The notes under the pieces were generated by a model that worked only from the letters and a program-made list of their open reading frames with translations, ran no database searches and was not told the origin of the DNA. A stretch of 64,000 nucleotides of DNA from Isoetes taiwanensis. Its lineage: Eukaryota > Streptophyta > Lycopodiopsida > Isoetales > Isoetaceae. The position numbers were made by a program, and so were the translations under genes. Below, one piece after another: positions 23,781 through 34,501 of the stretch. The stretch covers positions 34,392,128 to 34,456,127 of the forward strand of contig JAJEKV010000002.1 in assembly GCA_021234155.1 (NCBI GenBank), read 5' to 3'. Every line of letters starts with the position of its first letter. Within the stretch, counting starts at the first letter, position 1.

Positions 23781-24947
23781 TAGCAAAGTATGACGAGATA
23801 GTTAATACATGATGGATTTGTGAAACACAAGAGATATTAGTGGGAAAATGGTATGCATGCACTGGCCACATGGTAGAAATGATCAACTAGGAGAGTTTTC
23901 CAGTTCTAAACAAAAATCACAGAGTTGATCTCTTTATTGTTGCAACAGGTATATGGAGCACAGTTTGTCTGCTTGCAGACATATACCAGATGCTTAAGAT
24001 TGAGATCCTTTGAAAACCATGAGGTCTGCATATGTTTAGGCTTATGCGAGATCAGATAATTGAAGCATCAAATTGCAGTCTGGTTTTGCAGTTCTTGATA
24101 CCAGGACACACCTTTCTATTATTGTAATATGAGTATGTTAAAGATAGGTCTGCAGCCTAAGCAATCACAAATAAAGTAGATCTCTTTATTGTTGTGCAAT
24201 TCAAGAATACGAACCATACTTCAAATATACATAGCTTATCGGCTTGCTTTAAATTGATGTCCTTTGGGACAACGTGACCAGCATTGCTTTAGCTTTATCC
24301 ATTGTTGGATAATCGAGGCATCAATTTCAGACTGGCTTTGGTGTTGGCGCACACTTACTACTTTGTGCCATCGTTGATTGACGAATGAGTAATATCGTTT
24401 CTGAATAACTATCATTTCTGACACACATGGGTGTTCTAAAGACAGTGCCTACAGAAAACAGATGGGCAAAAGATTAGAGATATGAAGCCCTGAATGCTGC
24501 AGAGGAGAAAGTAATCAACAACCATTACTGTGTCTAGAGTGAGACACACATATAGGGGATTCCGAACTGACAGCTTGAGGTAGGTATTTCAAAAGATTGA
24601 GAAATCTGCAATATGGAAGAGGATGCACAATGGATAGTGGCAAATATGAATCTAGATGCGAGAACACATATTACACTCAATTGTTCAGGAAGGAATTTTT
24701 ACCAAGATGTGAACAAAGCAAGTTCCAAGGAAATAATGTAATATTTGAGTTTGCCCCTGTGTTAATGCTAGAAATCTCACTCTTTCTCCATATTAATTGT
24801 TATGTTCAAAACATGAGTAAGTTATAATAAAATATTTGAGTTTGTCCGTGAGCTTGAATAAGTATTGTAAGCGTTTTTTAATTTTAAGAGTACTTGAAGT
24901 AAGGATTTCTATTAATTTTGCATATGCTAACATGTGTTCAAATATAG
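23781..24947. other. Non-coding stretch with an imperfect tandem duplication
   Basis: Blocks at about 23923-24110 and 24170-24350 resemble each other (shared GATCTCTTTATTGTTG; ATAATTGAAGCATCAA against ATAATCGAGGCATCAA). No gene is seen. The duplication may have been captured along with the PPR gene as its 3' flank. Confidence 0.5.
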
Positions 24948-25244
24948 ATGGATGAGATTTTGCAGGACCCATTTAATGTTGCAGTGCGGATACTCTCAGA
25001 GATATACAAAGCAGCTGGGGGGATAGAGGAACGGATTAATGGGTGGATACAGGACACTGTTGGTACTATCCAACTTGCAAGGAGGTTGAACCCAAGGTTT
25101 GACCAGATCATGAGGGATCAGGAGCAGCCACAGGAGCAGCGACGCAGCATGGAGATGATCACACATGTTGCCCATCGGACACCATTGCCGCCCCTGTGGC
25201 ATGACGCCACCCCTCCAGAGGTCCTACATCGACGGATCCTATAA
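24948..25244 (+). CDS. 98-residue ORF upstream of the TNPA-like gene
   Basis: ATG 24948 follows ATATAG, which could be a splice acceptor. The product is hydrophilic (MDEILQDPFNVAVRILSEIY at the start, a Gln/Glu-rich middle) and unrecognised. It stops 15 bases before ATG 25259 in a different frame. The downstream frame is also open from 25205 (PSRGPTSTDPINISTP before the ATG). A one-base frameshift would therefore fuse the two, and this may be the lost N-terminus of the TNPA-like protein. Confidence 0.4.
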   Translation: MDEILQDPFNVAVRILSEIYKAAGGIEERINGWIQDTVGTIQLARRLNPRFDQIMRDQEQPQEQRRSMEMITHVAHRTPLPPLWHDATPPEVLHRRIL

Positions 25245-25258
25245 ATATATCTACGCCT

Positions 25259-26831
25259 ATGACTTCCACAGGTTCTAGAGGTAGAGGGAGGCCACGACGC
25301 CCTCCACCTTCATCCGAGGAGCAGCCTGTTCAGGTTTGTATAATTATTATACTTTTTGTATTCTTGTTCAGGTTTGTATAATTATTATACTTTTTGTATT
25401 CTTTTGTATTCTTATTATTATAATTATTATACTTTATTTCTTGTTCCTTTCTTATGATATTGCATGTTGGTTGCTTTCTAGATTGGAATCTTCAAGTATG
25501 AACCAGGCACAAAGGTGATACAAGGTACAACGGGTCTTCCTCCAATGGCTATAAGCAATTTGGGGAAGCCAAAACTTGGGCAAGGGTCAAGGATTTTTGC
25601 AAAATCCATAAAGAGGGTGGCAGACGATTTGTTTTATTGGAAAGAACCACATAAGCACATGAACCAACAAAATAGATCGCATATTGAAGAAGTAAGTTTC
25701 TACCTAGATTTTTTTAGTGTTATTTAGTGATATTCAAGAAGTCTGTAACTAGATGTTTTTATTGTTATTTATTAGTGATATTAAAGAAGTTTGTAACTAG
25801 ATTTTTTTGTTATTATTATTTAATGATGATAAATTAAGTTTCCAATGACTTAGGTATTGAACACCCTAGAGACTCAGCATGGTGTTGGATTTGATAAATC
25901 TGAAGTGAAGCGCAAGATGTCTGGCGTTTTGAGGTAATCATATACAAAATAGAATACCGATGCATTATGCTTTAGATGATTTGATTTTTTGGAAGTGTTT
26001 ATACGTTGTTAGAGTTGAAACTCACATTTCAATTCTATGGTTTTGTAGGACACGACGTTATAGAATGAAGAAAAAAGCTATGGTGTCTTTGGAGAAGAAT
26101 ACTCAAAAGCCTAAACGAGCAAGTGATGAGTTTTGGGAGTGGGCTATTAAAGAAGCCCAGTTGGATAAGGCAGGAGATCAGAGACATGCACAACAAAAAG
26201 CAGCTGCTGCGTAAGTCCTACAATTCCTTGATGTATCTTGTCTATTATTAAAACTTTATTGAAATGGTTATGCTACAGTGCTAGAAAGGAAGATACTGGT
26301 GCGGGCCATCGACTTGGTAGCGGTGGTGAACTTACGTTTGCCACGAAATTTGTAAGTTTCCTAACTTCTCTTCTTTTTATTTTATTTTTTGCTTTTTTTG
26401 GGGGGAGGGGGTTTCTATTATTTGAGTATAAATAAAAGCTAACAAATTTTTTATATTGTTTCATTTTAGTACCAAAAATATGGGAAAGAGCCAACATTTG
26501 ACCAAGCCCAATTCGCTAAAAGAATGTCTTTTGCTGAGTTGGAGCTTTATCTTGCTCGCCATAACACATGGCCCCTGCACCATGCTGATCAAGAAGTAAG
26601 TTCATATGATATTATTTATGCAATGACATTGGTCCTCGATGTTTATTAATCATAATTCTTTTGCAGAGAATTATGGCGCGACTAGGCGATGAAGGAGGGG
26701 GCGATATTGATGCTCCTAATGTGGATTCTGCCAACGATAGCATTCCCCTTGGCGTAGAGGGTGACGAGATACGCATGCGTCGGGATTATTTTGATGGAGA
26801 TGACGACAGGAGCAGTAGCTATGCTGCATAA
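25259..26831 (+). CDS. TNPA/Ptta-like second CACTA protein, intact
   Basis: Seven exons with GT-AG borders join in frame: 25259-25333, 25482-25691, 25854-25933, 26049-26210, 26279-26351, 26470-26595 and 26667-26831. They encode 296 residues and a TAA stop. The start has a basic RGRGRPRRPPP stretch. The middle (SEVKRKMSGVLR, RYRMKKKAMVSL) and the block HRLGSGGELTFATKFYQKYG then KEPTFDQAQF match the plan of the plant Ptta/En/Spm transposase family (PF03004): a basic helix, a His-Thr-Gly-Ser-like turn, and the GKEPT motif. The C-terminus is acidic. By analogy with maize TNPA it would bind the GTAACG-type subterminal repeats and help excision or regulation. Unlike the transposase, it has no stops. 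An upstream exon is possible. Confidence 0.82.
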
Positions 26832-26989
26832 ACTTGTTTAAACAGTTTAAACCATATTTTTTTGTATACATTATTTTCTATCATGTAATCAATTTTTCAG
26901 TGTATTCTTTTACTCTTGGATACTCATTCCCCTTCCCTCCCCCCTTTTTTTTTAATTCAATACGTTTGCAATTGACACCCGTGACAACG

Positions 26990-27271
26990 AACTATGGTTA
27001 CAATTACGAGTCACTCGTGATGCGTGACAAATGTAAATACACGTGGTATAAAAATTAATTAGTGACGCGCGACAATTACGATTAGAATTTGTTACACGTC
27101 ACAAATATTATTATAGTAGCGCGTTACAGAATAATATTTTGTAACGCGTTACAAGTGGTTCTTCGTTGGTAACGCGTCACAAATCACCTTTTGTGACGCA
27201 AATAAAAAAATACTAATTAATGTATTTTCTGTTACAAAAAACGTTACAAACTATATTATATTCTATTAGTG
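26990..27271 (+). repeat. 3' subterminal repeats and TIR of the CACTA element
   Basis: Alternating GTGACGCG, GTAACGCGTTAC and GTAACGCGTCAC motifs run to CTATTAGTG at 27271, mirroring the 5' end. ATA follows as the target duplication. Confidence 0.88.
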
Positions 27272-28509
27272 ATATATCCCAATAGAGGAAATTCACGCTC
27301 CGGAATGGGATCATAAAACACTCTAGTTATTTGATCTTCTGATAGATGTCGGGCAAGTGGAAAGTGTTACACCTAGTAAAGCACCCGTATTTATAGCCAC
27401 ATGTCTCTTTATAACAAGATGCTGATACTGTATATATGTCTCCCCAACCAGTATAAGATGCTTACACAGAATGTCACCCAATGCGGATGTAAGCCCTCAT
27501 ACTCATACTCTCATCATATTGTTCTAAAACCCATTCTCTCTCCACTCTCTCCAACTTGGTTCTTAATCTGGTCTGGGCCATATACCCTTCCTCGTTGCTG
27601 TCTTCTTCTCAACTCCATTGTAATCTTTTATAGCTAGTTTCATGTAAGATATTCAATCTCTTTACCACGATATAAGGAGCACAGAAGGACGGATGTTATA
27701 CACCAAAACTGAGTAAAAGGGGGACGGAACAAATTACGGGTCAGAGAGGCCCAGCCTCCGCCGTATACCAGGATAGCGAGGGCTCGACCCACCAACTGGT
27801 ATCCCGGACCACCATAAACTCTAATGGTACAACAGATATAATCCACATCAAGCACTTTGTGTCAAGATGGTAGCATTCGATACAAATTTGTCACTGCACC
27901 TAGGTCTTGTCACCAGGGTTAACACTATACCTCGATCCTCTTGTAGTGATCTACTGACTTACATAACATCTGTTGGAGCAGCGCACAATATTTTTTGTTT
28001 GCATTGATTGAAATTTAAGACTTGCACAAGTAGTCTGCTAAGACCATTTGTCTTACAGAAACTATGGAAAACCAATAGGCAACATGACATTTATCAAGTG
28101 CATTAACATATGTTTATCAAGTGCATTATTAATGATAACCACGTGAGAGTTGGGTTTTGTGTATAAGAGTGAATTTAGTGTGTGTGTAGCATGTTCAATG
28201 AAGAGGCTATCTAAATTATTGTTTTGTATCATCTTCAATGAAGAGGTTATCTAAATTATAGTAAACACACACAACAAATGCAAACATGAATCGATTAATA
28301 AATAGACACAAAAGATAGTTCCTCTGAAAATTGCAAGATATATGACTTGAATCGAGTAAGTTAATTACCAGGTTCCCAACATTAGCCTAGCAATGCTGGG
28401 CACTATTATTAGTAAAGTGAAGATAATAATGCCAATGTTTGGGATTCGCTATAAGAAACACAAACACACACTTTACGACCCTCGGAGGGCAACCCCTCGT
28501 GCGCATCAC
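27272..28509. other. Non-coding stretch
   Basis: No gene is supported. A 20-odd-base unit containing TTCAATGAAGAGG and TATCTAAATTAT occurs twice near 28190-28260. TTTATCAAGTGCATTA also repeats near 28090-28125. Confidence 0.5.
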
Positions 28510-28885
28510 CTTGTTTAACATAGCATATTTAACCCCATGATCTAAAGATACCGTAAGCTTGTGAAAATATTATCAAATTTTAGCAAAAACATTGTCTCAA
28601 TGTCATTGGAACTGCATTTTTAACATGCAATACAAACTTGATAAAATGACCTCGCTAGTTTCTTTCACAAAATATTTGATACTGTGCCCTTGACACAATC
28701 TTGATAAAAGAAAGACTTTGTATCACATTACTAGCATCTCGCACAAAATTATCATTACCTTTTTGTCTTGACAGAAGAGTTTGAACTATATCCTCATTCA
28801 ACGGGTTAGCAATTAAGAGATCTTATGTTAAGTCTATGGGCCTGTCATATGTTATGTATTCATGGAAGCTGCTAATATGGCATTG
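28510..28885 (+). repeat. Dispersed repeat copy B
   Basis: This is the partner of 11868-12239 in the same orientation; long identical runs include CTTTCACAAAATATTTGATA. Small indels (for example in the B-box-like GTT-AAGTC) separate the copies. The two copies lie on either side of the CACTA element. Confidence 0.8.
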
Positions 28886-29031
28886 AGTAAAAATACTATC
28901 TTATCTATCTATTTTCTAGGCTTTGAACACACTACTAACTAACACTCCCCCAACCAAATAATGCTGGGGTTTTCTTCTAGCATAGGGGAAGGTTCTGGCT
29001 GGAGATCATGTGTGCAGCCGGGCAATACTCA

Positions 29032-30316
29032 TTATAAGCCTTTAACAGCAGGGCAGCAATCATAATAAGCCTTAATCAATTCATGTCGGGGGGCTGGAGT
29101 AGGATCAGTATCCATTTCTTCAAATGCTTGATGGACAAGAGCTTGTATCTCATCATCCAAGTTTAAGTTTTGTTTGGGAGGGCTGATGTGGGGAGGTGCC
29201 ATGCGGGTGGCTGCTGTGCTCTTCAAGTATTGGAGCAATCTATTCTCGTCCATTTTGGTGAGGCTTTTGTCCTTGCCCCTGGCAGAGCGCCTGATGTATG
29301 GGTTATCCCAATGCCCGAACCCAAACCCGCTCACCATCAGCATCTCTACATCATCCTCTTCCATTCCAGCCAGACTCAGTTGCTGCCTTAAGCTCCTCTC
29401 CTTCTCCTTCCTCAATTCTTCTGCTGCCTGCTTCATTGTCAGCCCTTTTCCCATCTCTCTTTCCACCTTGTTCTTCAGATGCATATCCGACTTGCTTTGC
29501 AGCACTATAATTGGTTTCTTTTTCTCCTTTGCTTTTTTCAGGATCACAAGATCTGTTTCAGAAAATCTCTCATTTACTACAAGTAGCAGCGCGTCAAACG
29601 CGAACAGCGCCTTATCTTCATAGTAAGTCTCTGCTGGATGTCGCGCTGTGCCTGCTCCAGGCAAATCCCATAAAGCTAAATGGGCTAATTTGGGATTCAT
29701 ATAGCATGTGGTTTCCATGGTACACTCTATCTCTCCAACTTCTGGTACTTCTGAAAATGAAACGCAGAAATAAGTTAATCAATCTAAAAACTTTGGTTCT
29801 GAAGTACCAACCCAGATGCAAATTAGAGTACCTGGCTCTGGCTCGTGAAATTCCGGAGTAAATCTAGCTACGAGCCGATTAAACATGCCTACCATTTTTC
29901 CAAACAATGTTATGTCAGAGAAATAAAGCAGTTTTTCTGTCGAACAGAGAAATAAACAAACTTGAGTAACTTTAGAGTTGAACTAGAGTACCCGTCTTCT
30001 TTCGTCTGCGTAGCCAAAGCAATGCACAGATGAGAGATGACTTTCCGGATCCAGATTGCCCACAAATTGCAAAATTGAAATTGCGAACATAATCAATCCC
30101 TAGCTCTTTAGAAGCTTCATATACCTTTTTCAAGTATTCGTAGTCCCTGAAGGCTTTTCTCAGCTCATCTTCATTTCGTTGTTCAGAAACGTTCCCTCTC
30201 TGAACCTGAAATTGAAGGAGCCGTACTTGTTCGATTATTTCGTCTGGAACAGGGTGTAGAGGTTCTTTAGAAAAGTATTGACAGAACCCTTCCCAAAGTT
30301 CTTCAATCAGATCCAT
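29032..30316 (-). CDS. IRG-like (immunity-related GTPase family) protein 1
   Basis: Exon 1 runs from ATG 30316 to 29992, exon 2 from 29750 to 29032; the GT-AG intron is phase 1 and the product is 347 residues. N-terminal helices are followed by the P-loop GQSGSGKS (about residues 86-93), the switch-II motif LWDLPGAGT and the guanine-specificity motif SKSD. The splice restores EVPEVGEIECTMETTCY, the strand before switch II in IRG proteins. WDLPG plus a following YYED is characteristic of IRG GTPases rather than Ras, Rab or AIG1 proteins. There is no signal peptide or clear membrane helix; the C-terminus is short and acidic. Vertebrate IRGs attack pathogen vacuoles, but the plant role is unknown to me. 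Its neighbour is a divergent paralogue. Confidence 0.85.
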
Positions 30317-30777
30317 TCGTAGCAAGCAAGAAGAATGGAATGGAAAATAATCAGAACACGGAATGATAAGAACTTGGGAACTTGGAATATGGAGTGAGTT
30401 AAGACAAATCTGATAACGCGGAATCGAATCCTTAAATTCGTGACCAAATCAACTCTCTGACTTCGTCTTTTTGTTGGGCTCTCTACGTTTTGGAAGAATG
30501 AGAGCCTTCCATATCTAATCCAAGCTTTACTGAGTCTTCATTTTTTCATCCATGTATTATAATAATTATAATAATGTAAGTTACCCGGTAAGTGCGATTG
30601 CTGTTATATGTCTGCCGGGCCCGGGATGTGGTTAAGTGATTTAATCCGGCCCCCCTTGACCAGCCAGCAAGCCGGCTTCTTTCAGTCTAGGCAAAATCTT
30701 AACATTTACCTTCTCAAGCCAAGAAGAGGAGTTTGCATGATTTAATTTTCTGTTTGCTTAGCAGCAGCCAGTTTCCA
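30317..30777. promoter_or_regulatory. Shared promoter interval between divergent IRG-like genes
   Basis: Only 461 bp separate the two start codons, so both promoters must lie here. The middle is GC-rich (CCGGGCCCGGGA near 30617) between AT-rich flanks (ATAATAATTATAATAATG near 30558). Co-regulation is an inference from the geometry. Confidence 0.5.
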
Positions 30778-31776
30778 ATGGCCGAAAGTTCAGAAGCGGA
30801 AAGACTGTTTGCAGAGGTGGAAAGCTTAATTTCGGAGAGAATGAAAGAAGCTGGAATTTCACCTTCCGATTGTTCAATTCCTCAACAAAATGAAATGAAG
30901 GCAGCACAAGCAAGAGCAAAAAGAAGAGAGCAAATGCCTAAGATTGATAACACAAAGTTCAACTGTGCAGTGACCGGGCATATTGGAGTGGGAAAATCTT
31001 CACTTGTAAACGCACTGCTTGCCTTCCGGAATGGTGATCCAGGTACCAATTCAACTAACTCCTCACATCTTATCTATGTCTTGGAATCGCTTATACTAAG
31101 TAAGTAACCTCAATCAATATTACATGTCATTTCAGGAGCTGCAAAAATAGATTGTACCCAAGATGTAGTCCCCTATTCTTGTGACCACTTGCAGAACGTG
31201 GTCCTCTGGGATATGCCTGCTGCTGGCACCACCACTTATCCCACCGAAAGTTATTATGAAGACACCAGGCTTGAGGAATTTGACAGAATTTTAGTCTTGC
31301 TAGGAGACAGAGTTTTTGAAATTGACATTCAAATTGCAAAGAGGGCTAAAGAGAAGGTTATATTTGTGATATCTAAGGCAGATAGCAGGATCAAAGACAT
31401 GGCTACCAAGAATGGTACCAACATGTTTGAAGCTGCCCAAGCGTTTTGTGAATCTGTGAGAGAAGGTTTCAAGCAGGAATTGCAAAGACGTGGAGTGGAG
31501 GGGCCGATTAGAATGTGCGTGGTAAGTAGTAATGGCTTCTCAACAATTTCACCATACATTAACTACTACACAGGGAGATGGGGCCGGCCTGATAAGAGCT
31601 TGGAGAGGATGGACGAAATGAATCTCCTAAATATATTGTTGCATAATTCGCACAACAGTATGGAGTTGAATTTATTTTGGAGCAAATACTATGCCACAGA
31701 ATCTGATCCAAATGGGGTTTCAATCGATAAAGGCAAAAAAGCAAGTACGTACTTTGCATTTTTTGGGGGAAAGTAA
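30778..31776 (+). CDS. IRG-like (immunity-related GTPase family) protein 2
   Basis: Exon 1 is 30778-31042 and exon 2 is 31136-31776, a 301-residue product. The P-loop GHIGVGKS is at residues 67-74, switch II reads LWDMPAAGT with TESYYED after it, and the specificity motif is SKAD. The intron lies 14 codons after the P-loop Ser in phase 1; in gene 1 it lies 15 codons after the same Ser, also phase 1. The genes are therefore paralogues from an inverted duplication, though now quite diverged. The Gly of canonical DLPG is Ala here (DMPAAG), which may slow or abolish GTP hydrolysis. A C-terminal FFGGK follows a Lys-rich patch. The frame is fully open. Its function in plants is not known to me. Confidence 0.85.
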
Positions 31777-32009
31777 CCAAGTTAGTATAGTTTGATGATA
31801 GGAGTTAGCAAGTTATTATGCGTTACTTATTTTGGCCCTTACTATTTTGGCCATCTTAATATTAATATGGCATTACTAGTTAGGTGAAATGGAGCATCTC
31901 GATAGGCATTTGGACCATTTCTTAAAAGATTTAAGAAAAAATAAGTTTTCTTTATACTTGTATTTTAAATTGCAAGCAATTCCATGCGATGGTTCTAAGT
32001 ACTCCCGGG

Positions 32010-32182
32010 CTCCCATGGAAACCCTTCCAAATTTCCATGGAAACCCTTCCAATTTTCCATGGAAAATAGGAAGGGTCCCTTCCTATTTTCCATGGAAACC
32101 CTTCCTGGTTTTAATGGAAAATTGGAAGGGTTTCAAATTTGAAAATTGGAAGGGTTTCCTCGAAAAATGTGAAGGGTTTCCA
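32010..32182. repeat. Left array of GGAAACCCTTCC palindrome-like motifs
   Basis: GGAAACCCTTCC occurs at 32018, 32039 and 32094. Its complement GGAAGGGTTTCC (or close variants) occurs at about 32124, 32148 and 32170, separated by TTCCATGGAAA. The same motif recurs at 36686 and 37009-37096. This resembles subterminal protein-binding arrays of a DNA transposon. Confidence 0.8.
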
Positions 32183-32413
32183 TTCTTTTTTTTTCAAGGC
32201 GCACGCTGCCCAACACGCACGCCGCCATTAATGGTCATGGGTGGCGGATCCACCACGAAAGGGGTATGCCCGCGTGTAGAACGTGGGGTCCACAAACAAC
32301 ACACGCCCACGATCCTCGTCAGACAACAAGTGTCTAATAGTCCTGCATGTATGCAAAGCATGTGTCAGAGAAAAATTAAGCATTGCATACCACACAAAGA
32401 CATGACGCTGCAC

Positions 32414-34501
32414 TTACATGATGTAGAACCTCATGTGCCAATCTCCCCACCAACCATCGTATGCTGCGTCTAGGAACTCACTCGTCAGCTCAATAGAACC
32501 CTGTGGACAAAGGCTCGACAAGATCTGAACACCTGTCCCCTCCTCTGGCCTCTCTCGCACAACATGGTACAAAAACCATGTGCCGCCACTGTATCTTTGT
32601 GGCAATCTCCCTCGCATCCGCCCGCGGAGACCAAGGTCGAGGCCTAAAGCCGTGTCTAGCCTCAACCCGATGGGGGCCCGAAGCTTCTAAGCCCTCGCTC
32701 AAGCCCATCCTCTCAAAGGGACAAAGACACATGCTAGATAGAAAGTCCCGCTGTTACGCTTACATAATGCCATGACCGCCTGCGTCCTATCAAATGTCCA
32801 TGCCTCATGGTGATCTACGCCCAATCCCGTCTTGCCGATGGGGCATAAGGCGTGACAAGCCCATGTCTCCCCATGTGATCCTCCACACTAATGGGGTCCA
32901 CCGCCATTGTCTCCCGGACACCTCGACCTCTGCCTCTACATCCCGACCGGGCCTACCTCCCCCTGCCTCTGCCTCTGCCTGCCCGGGTGGCCTACCTCTA
33001 CCTCTTCCTACCACGGGTGCCTCTACCTCTGCCTCTCCCTGCTCCTCTCTACCTACGCCGCCATCATTAAGCCCTCATGTCCATCCCGTACATCTGCGAA
33101 GGGGCGTGTGAGCTCAATCGGGGGTCTCTGCGCAACCTATCCGCTCTCGGCCTCGTGGAAAGCTCGCCCCAGACCTATAAATGGCTCAAGGGTGTCGAGC
33201 CCGGAGGGCACCGTACGATGAAGGACCGCATGGTCCACTGGAGTGGAGCTCGTCGAAGGTGATGGCTCATGGAAAGAAGCCCACACGCTCGCTAGGTCCG
33301 TATGCACTTCCGTCAACAATCGACCAATGTCGCCCAAGGAAAGCGGTGTCCGAGGTACAGAACAAGGTAGTGCATCGGGCAGTGACGGGCATGGGAAAAG
33401 GAAGTGGGAGGAAGTGGAGGTAATGGGGGAAAGGGGAGTAAGTGTGCTGGAGGTGAGCCGTACACGGATGCAAGGTGCTAACGGATGGTGGTGGCAATCG
33501 AGGGGAGGGGGGTGGTCCACATGGTAGGAAGGGGATGGTCCACATGGCAACGTGAAGGGGGGTGGTGGCATGGATGCTCACTAGAAGAGTAGGGGCTGGA
33601 AAACAAATGAGGAAAGAATGGTCGAGACTTCGGAGATGGGAATGATGGTGGCACATATGGGAGCGATGTGACAAGGGGTGGCCGCATGGGGAGAGAACTA
33701 GGAGTATGGGAAAGAGAACGGGTGGTGGGAGAAAGAGGTGTAGCAGGCTGAGTGGTCGATGCTAGTGCATCATGGATGGGCACCCTCCCCAGGCTGAGGT
33801 CCACATCGCAAGATGTGGATGGCATGAGTGACGTGCTCCCTGTAGCAAAGGCAAAACAACTGCTAGATGAACCAGGCAACCCTAACTGGGCTGTCAAGTC
33901 TGCAGTAAACCCTAATCCATGCGCCTCGGCTACCTCTGCGACATCCTCTTTCCCTACCAACCCTGGGTCAGATGCCTCATCCTCAATAGGGCGGTCTTTC
34001 TCCTCCTCAACAATACCTTTGCCTCCACCCAACCTAACCTGTGTCTGTCGGAACCGGACCTCTAGGCCCTCATCACGCAACCTAGTGAGCGCCTGCACTC
34101 TATCTGCCATCCAACGTGGTCCTCCCTGTGGGTATCTCGTAGCTAACTCCTTCTGTGAGAACCTCTCAATGGCCTCCCACTCTGCCACAACCCGTCTGTG
34201 GAGTCGGGCCGTAAAGTGTGTCTCCTGCTGGGACACTAGAAACTCTGCCCTGGCACATCTATCCTGACCACGAAGGCGGCTCCTCTCCCTCTCTCTCTCT
34301 CTCGCGTGCTGCGTCATCCTCCTCGTCCCTCGGACGCACTCTGCGTGCACCACGAGGCCGAGGCACCCATGGTACCTCCCCATGCCAGCTCATGTGGTGC
34401 TTCTTCACGGCATCCATGCCTAGACCGCAACCACCCTGGTCTCCTGGAAGCGTGTGTGTGCACCCCTCGTGCTCACAAAACCATCTATCCTGGGACCTCA
34501 T
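32414..34501 (-). pseudogene. Decayed zinc-finger-like, Pro/Ser-rich gene of unknown function
   Basis: From ATG 34501 the frame gives a C2H2-like pattern (CEHEGC, later KKHHMSWH) and then an acidic-basic stretch. Within the dinucleotide run CTCTCTCT at about 34289-34305 the frame shifts. The next frame continues with a helical block (FTARLHRRVVAEWEAIERFS, ATRYPQGGPRWMADRVQALT) into a long Ser/Pro-rich region ending at 33478. A third frame (33571-33137) contains LGDIGRLLTEVHTDLASVWA. Further down are a GRGRGRPPG AT-hook-like patch (about 33000) and a final frame ending YDGWWGDWHMRFYIM at 32414. I do not recognise the family. It lies between the GGAAACCCTTCC arrays, so it may be that element's own gene. 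Confidence 0.4.

Larger units (their letters stand above)
12413..27271 (+). mobile_element. Complete CACTA (En/Spm) transposon carrying a SET gene
   Basis: The left end reads CACTACAAGGG and the right end, on the other strand, CACTAATAGAA. The trinucleotide ATA lies immediately outside both ends (12410-12412 and 27272-27274), the 3-bp target duplication expected of CACTA elements. Both ends carry GTAACG(C/T)GTTAC subterminal repeats. In order inside: a SET-domain gene, a TNP2-type transposase gene, a nested non-autonomous CACTA, a load of host and copia gene fragments, and a TNPA/Ptta-like gene. All element genes read left to right. At 14.86 kb it is long but within the range of gene-carrying CACTA elements. 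The transposase has two premature stops, so this copy probably cannot mobilise itself. Confidence 0.93.
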
